Source: Thamnaconus septentrionalis (lineage: Eukaryota > Chordata > Actinopteri > Tetraodontiformes > Monacanthidae). From it: DNA of 64,000 nucleotides. Of this stretch, positions 15,101 to 26,046 are shown piece after piece. Both the position numbers and the translations under genes were made by a program. Within the stretch, counting starts at the first letter, position 1. Every line of letters starts with the position of its first letter. Below the pieces are notes generated by a model. It made no database searches. It worked only from the letters and a program-made list of their open reading frames with translations, and was not told the DNA's origin. Where the stretch lies: positions 4,280,966 through 4,344,965 of the forward strand of contig CM020514.1 in NCBI GenBank assembly GCA_009823395.1. Reading direction: 5' to 3'.

Positions 15101-18100
15101 CACGATCAATCCTCGAGCACCATGTGTTATTGTTCACTATTGCTTGCCGTTTGTTGTAGTGGAGGTTAATGGGAAGACTGCACGCTGGTCATTAGTAGCA
15201 GTAACAAGTCTGTTGACCGACGTGGTTGTTGTTGTTGTTGTGAGTGGTCGTCTGCACCTCACGGCCGCTCAGGTTGCAGGGCAGGAGGAGGGGTTTAGAA
15301 CTGTGACATCAGCCTTTCCAAAAAAAGATTGAAGGTTTCGGCGTTTACACGAAACTGGGCAAGGCGGCGTTTTCAAACTCATCCACCCTGGAGAGCGTTT
15401 TCGAAAATGCACGGTTTTGGTCTGTGCGGACTCAGTGAAAACGCCGGATTCGGCGTAAACGTGAGGCCGAATCGCATGAATATTTCTGCGTTTTCAGAGA
15501 AACCCGTACTCGTGTAAACGGGGCCTAGCGAGCTGTAGGGGGCTGTTTGTCAGGGTGAAAGACCACCTGTACCTCTAGATCATTGTTCCTGAGAGAGGTG
15601 TTCAGAGATGTGCGTTTAAGTGGGCCATCAGAATTCTGTCAGACAGCTTGAAGAGTTGGCATAAACACTCACACACGTCCAAGTCCCCACTGGGAGACTA
15701 GACATGAAATGAATTTGAGTTAATTGATTTAATCTGACTGGATAGGTAGGTAAGCACGCAGACACACACACACACACAAACACACACACATACATTACCA
15801 GAGAAGATGAGGAGCTCGGTGATTTGAGCGTCACCGAGGAAGGCAGCTGCATGTAATGGGGTTCGTTTCTCTCCATCCTAAGCAGAGAAATGCAATCAAA
15901 AAAACTTAATGAGAAAGATTGAGGAAGGTTCTGAATTTCAAGTGTGCTTGATTAAAGGCTGCACCAAAAGATTTTGAGACCTTTAAATGGAGAAGGAAGT
16001 TCCAGCAGTGAGAAAATTGAAGAAACAGAACCAAGTGTGAGATAAAATGTTCATTAAAATGTTGTGATTGTGGGAAGCCTCCCCCAGCGTGTTCAGTGTT
16101 CATGTATCAAATCTCTCCATGGCACTTGGCAAAGGAAAGGGCATCAGCAAAAAGAAATCACCCTTCAGCACATACTTGTATTCAACAGAGGGCACTCAAA
16201 AAGTAGTTCTGATCAGCGTCAGTAACATCAGAGTATGATACGCCATCCATTGTTCTCCTTAGCAAGGTAACCTCCAGTTACCGAGAAACCAGGGGCCAGT
16301 ATCAGTACAAAGCAGGCTGTGAAGTTGTTGTATTGTATTCTCCAAGGAAACACAAATGCACCTGCACTAAGCGAAAATATCACATAAATTCCTACCTAGG
16401 CCAGTCGAACACCACTGAACAAGTCCAGCTGAGGACTGAGAAAGGCCTCATTGCAGCAGTACCTGGCGCCAAAGCCAATATGCCAGCCTCAGAAGTGGCA
16501 TACGGTTTGGAATCAGTACAGCAGTCTGAGGATTGGCATATGTTGTAGCTAAAAGCTAGCAGTCTTCCACTATGAGCATGTGCCACCAGTGTTAGATGTC
16601 CTTGCACACTGCTACAAACACGCAGTTACATCTCAACATGGTTCTTAGGACATGTGGTCAGATGGGGCAGGTGAGGCAGTGCAAAAAAAAAAAAAAGATT
16701 AAATCAAAATATTTTAAATGTCATTTCGCTGGTATCTGCTTGTATTGATATTTTTTGAATCAAACAATATCCATGATTTCATTGACAAGATTGCTGAATT
16801 TGCAGAGTACCGTCTGCCTCAGCTTGCGTTTTTTTTATCTGTGATTTTATGCAATCAGCAAAACTAAATATGTAATACACAAATATGAAATAAATTAGCC
16901 TTACTATGAAAAATGAGAGTGCAAATTCAAAACATCTATGAACATATCTTACAGAGCTATTTAGTTTCGCTGATTGCATAAAACCGCAGATAAAATAGCG
17001 CGAGGTGAGACACGCAGTACCCTGCCTCACTGATGAGGGCGCACAAGAGGACACAGGTTGACGTTGCTGCCATTCTTCTACGCAGAGATGTAGCTGGCTG
17101 AATTTCCAACACTTCCACATTTTTTGGTTTTACTAAACCCTTATTTATACAGGTTATCTCACTAAGACACGGGGACACAACAACACACAACAATCCAACA
17201 TTCTTTGTAGAACAAACACACACAGACTCATTTCCTGGACAAACATTCCAAGTCTAACACAGAGCTACTGAGAGACATGTTCATCATAAAACATCAAACA
17301 TCGAACTACATGTGCAAGTTCCAAAATATCCAATCCAAAATAAGTCCCTGAGGGGACTTAAGTTGGGTAGCTTCAAACTGAGGTATCTGACTTCCACTGT
17401 GCGCACATATTTTACACATCAAAACCTCAGGAAATTTTCTGCTAATTACAATCACGTAAGTATGGATTCAAATGGAGGTTCCCTTTGAGCAAAGTCAAAC
17501 TCCTTGGTCGCAACAGACTCGTAATGTGTGCATGTGTACAGGTGTGTTTACCAGAGCATTGATGTCTTCAGACTTGTATATAAGTGCACGGATTTCATCA
17601 GGGTCCCCACTAAAGATTGCCTGGATGAGCGGAGGCTGTAAAAAAAATAAAATAAAATGGGAGTATTAAACAAAGCATACCAATGTATTTACACCAATCA
17701 GCCATTCTATTAGCAGAGCTGTGTATTTATCACAAATCATGAGACAAGACATGGCAGACGCCATTGGACCAGGACAGATTTTGAAGACGTGTTCAGCTGT
17801 AAAGCTAAAATATAGGGAATTGAAATGAGGTTGGTGGTGTGACATTTTACAGGGTGGATTCGCCTATTGGTATTGTTGGGGATTTAAAGCCGCGTTCAGA
17901 CCGCCAGCCAAAATCCGATTTTTAGCCCATCCAGATTGAAACCGGATGGCTCTTTTGCAGTCTGAACGGCCACAAATCGCATTAAATCCGGATTGAAACC
18001 ACCTTCCCAGGGCGCAAGCAGCAGCTGCAGCAGCTTCAGCAGGGTCTCATCGCGCACCTGTGTCTCATCACTCGTCACCGCTCAACAACACCGGCTCATC

Positions 18101-21100
18101 TCCCACTCGTTGCCAGATCGTTACAGCGCCTCCTGGAGGCAACCTGCGCTCCGGCTCAAACCCGCCTGCCTCCGAGTTAAACTTGCGTTCAGCTCTCGAG
18201 TCGCTGCAACTAACAACTTTGGCGCTACGAGCAACCTGCCTGCTTGCCCGCGAGCCTTCCATCCCCTGGCTCAGCTCCCGGACGTCCTCACCGTCTGCAC
18301 ACTCCGCCAACCCTCGCTGCTGCTCCTCACCTCGGACGGCAGTTACCGGACGCCAGCAGCCTTCCGCTGATTCCGCCTTCAAGATCCCACTTCCCTTCAC
18401 CTCACTTTCAATAAAAGCCCTTTTTTTTCACCACCGCCACTGTCTGCAATTTCTGGTCCCGATCTGATCCATTCTCGCAGAGTATAAATAAATTAAGAGA
18501 CTTAAATTGTCATTATTAGGCTAAAAAAGTGTCATTTTATAATAGTTTTGGTTTGTGGTGTGCCATAAGACTATTTCAATGTAAAAAAAAAAAAAAAAAA
18601 AAAGAAAATGTCTGTGACTCAAAAAAGGTTGAAAAACACTGTTCTACAGCATGCAAAGAAAAACCACGGTCGCACGCTCACTGGGGCCTGCGACCCTTCC
18701 AGTCACGCCGCGGACGTTAGATGTCAGAATATGTGAACGTTATGTTGCAGCTGCTTCAGGCCCGAATGACACATAGGCTTGCCTTGTCGACAAAAGCCGT
18801 TATTTTGAGAGCAAGTTAAAACAACGAGAGAAAAAAGAACAGCTTACAATGACTCCTCTCTTAGTTTGTGCCTCGGCTGCAGCGTCAGCTGAAAGTCATG
18901 TTCGAGGTACCGCTGGACAAAGACTGCGAGGCGTTGAGGAGTAACCCGTAAATTACAGCGTTTATATAAACCTTTGAACCAAATAAATGAAGATAAATGG
19001 TATAAACGGTGGTAAAAAATAAAATAAATAAAAATAAAAATAAATAAACCTCAGATGATTTTAGTAAACAGCACCACGAATTACAAATTAAAGGTCCTGC
19101 ATTTAAAATCCCACCTTAGTGGAGTAGGCTACTGAGAAGTTTTAATACCTGTTTTGGCTGCAAACAAAGTTGTTTTTTTTCTTCTTTAGACCCAGAAGTC
19201 AAACAGTTTGTGCACCACTTCTTTCACTCTTTAACAGTAAAGACTTGTGCATAAGGTTATGAAAAGTAATATAAAGCTGTCAAATAGATGTAGTGTTGTT
19301 GGGAGTGCGATATTTCCCCCCCGAAATGCAGAACTATAAAGTTCTGTTCAATGTAAAAACTCCAAGCACAACAACTTTACACACATAAAACAAAAAATAC
19401 TTTGGCAAATGTGTTCAGATACTTTCCACTAGGAAACACAGGCGACATTATTTCATTTTCATCGTGTTATCAGCGGTGGTTTAGCTAAGCTTATGCCTTG
19501 TTAGTTTTTACAATAGGCACTTCCCTTGCAGTAGTATTCACCCAGGTAAACAGGAGTTTAATCTGGTTGGGTAGTTGAACAACTAAAATCCAATGTGTAC
19601 TGAAGGCTGATTAACTAGTTCAGATGGATGGCTGCTTGATTGAGCTGAGACAAGATTTCATTTACAGAGCCATCATGACCAAAAAGGAAATACATTTTAG
19701 AGATTTTTTTCATGCCAAAAGAAAAAGTTGAAACTCATAACAATTTAGGACTTAAGGATGATAATACACCCTGTATTTTCCAAGGTTGCTATGCAGGTTT
19801 AACACTGAGCAATGAGCTTTACAGGAAGGGCGATGGTGAGTTGTACATTATTGCACTGTTATCTGAAGAACGCATAGGGACAGATGAAAAGGCAAGAGGG
19901 CAGGAGAACACCGAGGAGGCAGAAAGCAGCAATGAGGTGAGTGAGGAAGGAGGCTACACCTAAGAGATGTATTGCCATCATACTAGATACTGAAGCAAAT
20001 AGTCATTTTACAAACTGACCGGACGCACAGCTGTCACACGCTGTTTTTCTATACCAATAAGACAGGACTCTCAATAAAGTGTTGGCCACTGATGGTACAA
20101 AAAGATGTATGACAGGCCTACACTGCAAATATTTAAATGTGCACAACCATTTCTTACCATTATAAGAACTCACAGGTTTTTATGAATGTTGTGCAGTGTA
20201 ATTATGTATGACATATTTCTGTGCAAACTAGTTCTGAATCTGCCATCTTTACTATCCTCCCAAACCTCTCACGTTAAATCTGATTGTTTTCCCAGATCAA
20301 CCAAAATCAAAGATGACAGTAGCACACATTAGACTGACAAAGGTAAGATTAGGGTTTTCTAAATTACTTAATATTCATTAATATCTGATCGCGTTTCATC
20401 ATGCATTTCCAATCTAGGTGCGTGTTTTTATACAATAATCTGATTCAATTTGGGATAATGATGTTGATGATGCAGAAAAGAGGTGACTGCATTTCAATGA
20501 GATGCACTACTTAGATTAAGAATAAACTCTTAATATGTATTAAACAAAAATCTACATAGATATATTTTCTTGATTTCTTTTATAGATACAACGACAAAGA
20601 AAAAATAACAATAGTCCTGTTATTAATATTCTGACGTGTAAAAATAAAAACAGACAAAAATAGAAAGGCTAGAGAGTGAAGACTGCCAAGAATCACTGGT
20701 TCTGGTCTCGAACATCAACTATTAGTCACATTCCCAAGAAAATGACTCAAAGAAACAGACAGTCATTGAACAAAGCAACGAGTAAATAGAAGTGGTACAA
20801 CTCATCTTACGCCAACAGGTATGAGGAATCGTTTATAAACCAGGCTCTCTTCACTTCCTGTCTGCTTTTGCCACTACGTGCTTTGCGATGCTGCACAGTC
20901 TTCTCAGAAACATGACAGGAAACAAAGGCAAGCAGTTCACTTCTGCTTCAGCGTATGAACATTTGAAACTAGGAACTTGCACCACTTCCTTATTTGTCTT
21001 TTTTTCTCTGTTGAAGATTCTCACACACACACACACACACACACACATGTATATGTGCACATCTATATATATACATACATATGTGTATATATCGACATAT

Positions 21101-21727
21101 ATACACACTCATTACATATATTTCTTTTAAGGGTAACCTTTTTGAGTTTTCATGACTAATTGCTTCAATCATTTGTGTGGTTGTGTTTTTCTGTAGATGC
21201 TTCAGATAAAAACAAGTTGTCTATCAGTTCTTTGTTAAAAAAAAAAAAATCTCTTTATAGTTCATAATAATTCTAAAAAGAATTACAATAGAATAAGAAT
21301 AACAGCCATAATAATAAGCTGAAGAAGAAGAAGAAGAAGAAGAAGGTTTTTACAATTCTTATATGTTTAAAATAAAAGACTTATATTGGTTTAAAACAGC
21401 ATAGGTACAGTGAGCCAAATACATAAATTCACTGCAAACAAATGACAAATAGCGTGTCGCGAAACAATGCTATGTCATAGAATGCCAGCTAAATGTGTCA
21501 GACTTACGAACAGGTAAAACTTCATTTCAAAACGCTTAGTGTTCGGCACTGGGCTGCTGCGCGCAGGAGCACTCAGCAGGAAGTAGCCTAGCTGAAAACG
21601 GGCTTTCTGTGAGCACAAGCGGCGTCATCTTATGACCTGGTAGTTTGCGGCTATAAATAATATTCGGGTTCTGAAGGGGCGACGCTAACCGCAGTCCTAC
21701 CTGCTCTGCCAATTTGAGAACAGCCAT
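165..21727 (-). CDS. ankrd44: Serine/threonine-protein phosphatase 6 regulatory ankyrin repeat subunit B-like (ANKRD44), 3'-truncated by window
   Basis: Ankyrin-repeat scaffold family (ANKRD28/44/52) that targets PP6 phosphatase. Twenty-seven coding exons on the minus strand are visible: 21701-21727, 17552-17635, 15799-15877, 14195-14265, 13094-13294, 12278-12365, 11648-11790, 11313-11525, 10368-10446, 9929-10043, 9754-9836, 9143-9203, 8769-8837, 7409-7549, 7101-7166, 6090-6201, 5926-5994, 5323-5527, 4120-4207, 3907-4024, 3384-3606, 2266-2353, 1569-1652, 1194-1339, 997-1079, 408-490, 165-256. All phases join, giving about 970 codons against roughly 990 residues in human ANKRD44. The first exon encodes MAVLKLAEQ, followed by [18 protein letters not shown]. 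Tandem TPLHxAA repeats run to the end. [35 protein letters not shown] and [11 protein letters not shown] favour ANKRD44 over ANKRD28 or ANKRD52. It is more diverged than tetrapod ANKRD44 (for example a [11 protein letters not shown] segment in exon 18), so it may be a fish paralogue. The last exon(s) lie left of base 165. Confidence 0.88.
580..843 (+). mobile_element. LINE reverse transcriptase fragment (YADD box) in ankrd44 intron
   Basis: An 87-codon open frame reads [20 protein letters not shown] then HCYADDTPL, a degraded version of the non-LTR reverse transcriptase palm motif (GPLLF...YADDTQL). It lies in the ankrd44 intron between exons 408-490 and 997-1079, antisense to the gene. Family is L2/CR1-like at best. 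Confidence 0.75.
2775..2890 (-). repeat. Dispersed repeat copy A (inverted relative to 14898-15012)
   Basis: The reverse complement contains TTTAGAACACAAAGC and GGTTGACTGGGAGTCG..CCAGTAAAAGTTCGC, matching the plus strand at 14898-15012 at roughly 80% by eye. Both are in ankrd44 introns. A family name is not known to me. Confidence 0.6.
3080..3210. repeat. CpG-containing dispersed repeat with gtgtaaacg modules
   Basis: Contains CTTCGTGTAAACGC and GTGCGGTTT modules and ends TCTAAACGGCCCC. Related wording recurs at 15325-15530, 46330-46400 and 47283-47330, so it is a dispersed non-autonomous element, probably a MITE. Boundaries are not resolved. Confidence 0.45.
5024..5260. mobile_element. TTAA-flanked MITE (piggyBac-type target site)
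   Basis: A 229-bp element (5028-5256) has 17-bp terminal inverted repeats AGGTCCAGTG(A/T)GTAAAA with one mismatch, flanked by TTAA at 5024-5027 and 5257-5260. TTAA duplication is diagnostic of piggyBac-class insertion. It lies in an ankrd44 intron. A second, less complete copy starts at 6322. Confidence 0.8.
6322..6830. mobile_element. Partial relative of the TTAA/AGGTCCAGTG repeat
   Basis: TTAAGGTCCAGTGTGTCAAA at 6322 repeats the terminal sequence of the element at 5024-5260. The other end is degenerate; a region near 6725 with CCACTAGAAGTCGCTG is usual for this teleost repeat. The right boundary was not identified. Confidence 0.45.
7866..8362 (+). mobile_element. Solo LTR with 5-bp target duplication
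   Basis: A 487-bp unit (7871-8357) begins TGTCACG and ends CGTGACA, thus TG...CA, and is bounded by the direct repeat CCAGG at 7866-7870 and 8358-8362. TG...CA ends with a 5-bp duplication are hallmarks of an LTR retrotransposon; no internal coding region remains, so it is a solo LTR. It lies in the ankrd44 intron between 7549 and 8769. Orientation is a guess. Confidence 0.75.
10580..11110. repeat. Dispersed teleost repeat of ggtctcgtctcgg type
   Basis: Degenerate repetition of GGTCTCG, GTCTTGG, GTCTCGGTT and TCGTCTCGG words across roughly 500 bp of an ankrd44 intron. It resembles a widespread fish repeat. Boundaries and class are not determined. Confidence 0.4.
11957..11983. repeat. (TA)n microsatellite
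   Basis: TA dinucleotide run in an ankrd44 intron. Confidence 0.85.
13880..14130 (+). mobile_element. 3' end fragment of a non-LTR retrotransposon ORF
   Basis: Degraded frames read [17 protein letters not shown] and related pieces, the usual C-terminal end (W/GHV.RR...) of fish LINE polyproteins, with the nucleotide run GTGAAAGAGGACATGAA typical of this family. It has stops and frameshifts. It sits in the intron between ankrd44 exons 13094-13294 and 14195-14265. Confidence 0.6.
14898..15012 (+). repeat. Dispersed repeat copy B (inverted partner of 2775-2890)
   Basis: Shares about 110 bp with the reverse complement of 2775-2890, including GAACACAAAGC and GACTGGGAGTCG. Followed by a CpG-rich module at 15325-15530 with gtgtaaacg words, so both may belong to one longer transposon. 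Confidence 0.6.
15325..15535. repeat. CpG-rich dispersed repeat (gtgtaaacg family)
   Basis: Words such as GGCGTTTACACGAAA, GTGAAAACGCCGG and CGTGTAAACGGGGC are reused at 3080-3210, 46330-46400 and 47283-47330. Likely a MITE; termini were not defined. Confidence 0.45.
15762..15791. repeat. (CA)n microsatellite next to an ankrd44 exon
   Basis: CA run ending only 8 bp from the donor side of exon 15799-15877 (within the intron on the minus strand, as a TG run just downstream of the 5' splice site). Confidence 0.85.
17885..18480 (+). mobile_element. GC-rich repeat block, possibly LTR-derived
   Basis: Starts with a GCGTTCAGACCGCC-type repeat edge, continues as about 450 bp of GC-rich sequence open in several frames on both strands, and ends with an AATAAA (18410-18415) followed by a pyrimidine-rich tail. 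This resembles the poly(A) part of a fish LTR or non-autonomous retroelement. No coding similarity was recognised; open frames are a consequence of base composition. Confidence 0.35.
21022..21047. repeat. (CA)n microsatellite
   Basis: CA run followed by an AT/AC-rich stretch to about 21120, in ankrd44 intron 1. Confidence 0.9.
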
Positions 21728-21943
21728 CTGGATCGGGTCCAACTGCTCATCTACACCCTGAATGACACCGCAGCGCAGTGCACGTTGCGATGCTGCACCA
21801 TAAACGGCGAGTCGCTGTTTGGGTCGCTGGCTGTCAAGCCAGCCGCCGATGAAATGTTGTTGCGCATCTCTTACTGCCCTGACGGTACGGAAACTGGAGA
21901 GGGCCAAAATTGATATCGCGTACACCGATGTCGCCACTGACAA
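21728..21943 (-). promoter_or_regulatory. Probable 5' leader/promoter of the ankrd44-like gene with open in-frame extension
   Basis: Immediately upstream of the conserved ankrd44 start (ATG at 21727-21725), the same frame stays open for 72 codons to another ATG at 21943. I chose the downstream ATG because MAVLKL matches the known ANKRD44 N-terminus. The open extension is moderately GC-rich and looks like leader sequence, but an N-terminally extended isoform cannot be excluded from sequence alone. No TATA box was recognised. Confidence 0.4.
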
Positions 21944-24540
21944 TGTTTATGATTCACCGACATTTTGTCATCTTACTTTGTTTGTATATAATATAAATAA
22001 GTTTGATCATGATGTTTTTGTGTTTTGTTCTTGTAACCTATTTATTTTGGTTTTACTCACACGTTTGAAATCCATATCTAACATGATGCAGTTTTATGTT
22101 TTATTTTGTGTTTTCTAATAGGAAGCATGGTCAGTCTGACTCAATGTCATTAGGCATCCTACAATTTCAAATGATTAATTTTCAAAGTTTTTTTTTAAAT
22201 ATGCATGCACACACACACACACTTTTTTTAAAAACATAATTTACAGTACAGTTTTTTGAATAAATGAAAAGTAAAGCGCCTTTATTTGTCCCCTTTGAAA
22301 ATGGATATATAACTTTGAAAAAATAGGTTAGCTGAAATTTTCAATGCATTCTTGATGAGAGTGGCCTTGACTATGACAATAATGGCATATACGGTACAGT
22401 TTGTTAAAAAAAAAAAAAAAGAAAGAAATTAAAGGTACAGTTGCTGCATTTAAAACTGTGCGGTCATTTAAGAAAAAACATAAAAATTCCATCGGGGAGT
22501 TGGCCAAAAAAAAGTCCATTACAATTGCATTTTTGTTCACAGTGGCCTTGTCTGTCACAATTTACTGTACAATTATTGTACGGCTTATTGTTTAATAGTT
22601 TGTAGTTGTGAGGAATTTGTCCAAGTTGCAGGTGGAGAGTAAAAGGAAATTGAAACAGTGTGACTGCAAGTCACCGTTACTGTGATGGAAAGAGAGATAG
22701 ATCGAGATAGTAGTAGTCAGAGTGGCAGACATGCCAGAGTGAGTTGCAGGGTGAACATCCAAATACTTACAAAGTCCTCATTAGACGTACTCGGTTACTC
22801 ATGCACTCACTCTGCTGGAGCCTATCCCAGCAGTCATGGGGCGAAGGCAGGGTGACACTCTGGACAGGTCGCCAGTTCATCGCAGGGCCTCATAGAGAGA
22901 AAAGCAGAGTCAGACAACCATTCACACACACCTGCGGACGATTCAGAAAACCCAATTCGCCTCACAAGCATGTTTTTGGACTGCGGGACACTGCTGGAGA
23001 ACAAGGAGAGAAGCCATGCAGCCAAGAGAGAGCACGCAAGCTCCACACAGGAAGGCCTGGGATCGAACCCGCGACCTTCTTCCTGTGAGGCAAAATAAAT
23101 TTCCGGTATCATCCAATAAGAAACAATCCAAAAAGACGTGAACTATAGTGATATGTCAATTCATTTATTCGTGCAACATCAAATATTCAGGCTGTGAAGA
23201 AAAGAATGATATAAAAATAATAAAATGACCACAGGCCTCAACCAAACAGAAAAACGCCTTCTCCCGTCTTCACAATCAAAAATAAATGGACCTCTTTAGT
23301 GCGCCACACCTGTCCCAGATTAGCCCTCCCTCTAAGTAGTCCACCATGGCTATGTAGGCACACACACCCCACCTGCAGCTAGTTGTCACTCATTGTGATG
23401 TGGCATGGGGATGAAATAATAAGAATAAGAATAAAGGGACATAAATCAAAACAGTAGCTTTTGCCCCAAACATAAACCATGAAGGTAAAAGTGTGAAAGA
23501 AAACAAGAAAAAGCATGAATAAACCAAATAATTCATTTAGGTTTGAAACAGATTAAATTGGATCAATGTTGTAAACATTAGGGAAAAAAATTAGAGAAAA
23601 TATTCTATAATCCCAGGGGGCTGATAATGTTGATTTGAACTGTAACCTACTGGGCAAATATCCAGGGACATTCTTCAAAGTACTTCTTCCATGTATGGAA
23701 AGACAGAGCTGTAAGGGTGAATGTTTTGCATGAAGCGGTGAGAGAGCAGCTGGAGATATGAATTTAAAACAGAGAAACTTTATTTCTATTGCGCCAACAA
23801 TGGTAACTTGTGACAGTGTATTACAAAAAAATAAACATTGCAGTGGATTGAAGAGTTAAAACTCCAGAAAGTTATTTCGTGTTCAGATTCCAGGTCATTA
23901 CTATCCTTACAGTCATTTACATCTAGTTGGCAGGATACAGTCAATTAAGTTCATGAATCTTTGTACAGACTGGAGAAGAAAACATTTCGGTCACATTAAT
24001 GTAGATACCATCACATAGGGAATAGGTAATGACATGGCGGATACATTGGTTTAGCAGGTGTTAAAACAAGAAGAAATGATGGCTGCTTCAGTCAGTAAAT
24101 GTGAAGTGAAAGGAATTACTAAAAGAAATACGCTCAACGAATGGCAGCAGATACGAGACACAGGAGAGACAGGAAGGCATGTGTAAGCATAGCAACAGGA
24201 AGTGGGCACAGAGAGATCTATTAAAAGGAAAAGCAAACAAGGAAACATATTGACAAGGTTGAAAGTAGGACACACTACATTCGATTAAAAAAAAAAAAAA
24301 ACATCCATCAGGTATCTGTGACATCTGTTCAGTTGGGGAGTGTGTGGCCGCAGCAATTATCCCAGGTGGAGAGTCAATCTAAAGAAGGAACTTGGCAGAT
24401 TGGAGAGCAAGATTCAACATGGAAAAGTGTTTTAACCATTGGGTCGAGGAAACTTCTCCAGCATATGAAAAATACAGGATTAGATAAAAATAAAATAAAA
24501 ATTAGGGTTTTGTTTTGTTCGTTCTGGTTTAAGATAACGC
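21944..24540. other. Intergenic region between ankrd44 and tbccd1
   Basis: No gene recognised. Contains poly-A/T tracts, one teleost dispersed repeat (22811-23091) and AT-rich unique sequence. The two genes diverge from here. Confidence 0.55.
22811..23091 (+). repeat. Common teleost dispersed repeat
   Basis: Shows the characteristic word order CTGGAGCCTATCCCAGC, GACAGGTCGCCAGTTCATCG, GTTTTTGGACTGCGGGA, AGCTCCACACAGGAAGG, GGATCGAACCCGCGACC and CTTCCTGTGAGGC. This run is a frequent fish interspersed repeat. I do not assign a class. Confidence 0.65.
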
Positions 24541-24660
24541 TGATTCACACTCCAACACAGTAGGTGGCGGTAATGAGCCCCACCCGCCATAGAAGCAGAA
24601 GAAGAAGAAGCGGAGGAGGAAGCAGAAGAGGAGGAAGAAGAAAATAACAACAACGGAAGG
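24541..24660 (+). promoter_or_regulatory. tbccd1: Likely tbccd1 promoter/5' noncoding exon end
   Basis: The coding exon of tbccd1 begins exactly at a splice acceptor (AG at 26045-26046, ATG at 26047), so an upstream noncoding exon is required. A GA-rich segment here ends at a good donor (GGAAGG then GTAAGAGC at 24661), making a first intron of about 1.4 kb. The segment carries AGGTGGCGGTAATG at 24562-24575 followed by GAAGAAGAAG runs. A diverged relative sits at the dbr1 5' end in the same gene-relative orientation. The transcription start is not determined. Confidence 0.45.
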
Positions 24661-25277
24661 GTAAGAGCAAGCTCTGTTTTATTCATTTCGTCTTATTGTC
24701 GCAATCCCAACGAAATTCTTTGAAGTTGTATCTGTTTCTTTTCTTTTCTTAAGCCATCCAGTAACATAGCATTCATGTTGTTAGTTCATTGTTAGCCTCG
24801 TCGATCGCATATTCACCGATTCCCAAATGGGGAAACACCTGTCATACTACACCGAATTGAAACCAAAGTGACGTGAATTGTTTACTCGAGGAAGTAACGA
24901 CCTTGTCAACCGCAGTGTGTGTCCGAGTGTGACATAGTACTGTGAAAACATATTTAACCCGCGCAAACGCTGATAAAAAAAAAATAAATATATATCATAA
25001 AAAAGAAAAGGAAAAAAAGTTGTGACAGAGTACTCGGAACTCGACAAGGATAGGGTACTTTTGCGTGGGGCACTGTGTCGAACCAAAGATGAATGAGCAC
25101 CTGTTCGTTTTCTCTAGGTCATGTTTTATTACGGTCAGCGAGCTTTGTTGTCGGGATTGACGTCGCGGTACATTTTACACAACTATAAACACTTTACAAA
25201 TTAATATGCTGCAAATCACAAAGTGAACATACGTAGTAATGACCAGAGATGATAATTACAATGATTAATAATATATG

Positions 25278-25312
<35 letters not shown>
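25278..25312. repeat. (AAT)n microsatellite
   Basis: ATA/AAT trinucleotide run in the tbccd1 first intron. Confidence 0.9.
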
Positions 25313-25315
<3 letters not shown>

Positions 25316-25424
25316 CAGCCATACTAATTGCTACTATCTTTCTGCTAGTTTAAGATGTATGAAGTCAGCAGTAGTTGCCTATGAGGATTGCCAGTCGTAA
25401 TGGGTATAGACTAGAGCAAGGGTG

Positions 25425-25790
25425 GGCAAACGTGTAGACTGGTGGGGCCACAATAGGTTCTAAAATTTGACCCAGGAGCAGGAGCAGATGGATGGAGTGT
25501 TTTGGTGACCTACCTCATAGGAGAAAAAAAAATATCATGGGATATGTAGAAAACATGTGTTTTAAAGTCAGTTGAAAGTTGCCAAAAAGTGTTACAACAA
25601 AATATGTGTCTTTGAAGAACCACTGTATTTAGCTCTGTATTGAAATGACTCTTAAAACACTGAAAAAAATGATGAAATACAGCTTCTTCTTTTTTTTAAT
25701 TACTTGCCTACTATTAATTATTAATAATTTCCTCAAATTGGGTGGACCGGATTAAAAGGGTATGGCCCCCAAAGCCGTAGTATAAATGCT
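25425..25790. mobile_element. Possible hAT-like remnant
   Basis: CAAGGGTGGGCAAAC then GGGGCCACAAT near the left end, and GGCCCCCAAAGCCGTAG near the right end, resemble degenerate Charlie-type hAT termini. No target duplication was confirmed. Lies in the first intron of tbccd1. Confidence 0.3.
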
Positions 25791-26046
25791 GAGTTTTCCG
25801 CCTGTGCTCTTACTGGAGCCATAACGTTCCCTAGTGGTCGACTGTATGGCTGCCTAGTTGTAAAGCTACATTGGGAATTACCAGAAGTGCGTATGTTAGT
25901 TGTGACAATCGTGTGGCAGTTACATACTGATTCCATGAGTAAGCTCTGAAAAAACAGCTTTGCTTCTGACGAGCTGACGACTGCAGCTTGACATCATCTA
26001 GTGCAATTCTTAAAATCATTTTTCTTTTTCCCCCTGCTTTGTTTAG

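Larger units (their letters stand above)
17636..21700 (-). other. ankrd44: First intron of ankrd44 (about 4 kb)
   Basis: Holds a GC-rich repeat-like block (17885-18480), a 21-bp poly-A at 18583-18603, a CA repeat at 21022-21047 and a GAA repeat at 21321-21345. An 83-codon frame at 19712-19963 has no recognisable family. No host gene or RNA was found. Confidence 0.6.

Noticed and set aside
17993..18467. Overlapping 125-, 135- and 110-codon frames on both strands
   Set aside because: Open in several frames on both strands, ends in a poly(A)-signal tail, and shows no protein family; treated as a repeat-derived GC-rich block.
19712..19963. 83-codon open frame in ankrd44 intron 1
   Set aside because: No recognisable domain, no splice context and no neighbours to support it.
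23050..23091. GATCGAACCCGCGACC resembling a tRNA T-arm
   Set aside because: Part of a common dispersed repeat; no cloverleaf, anticodon arm or A-box/B-box spacing could be drawn.
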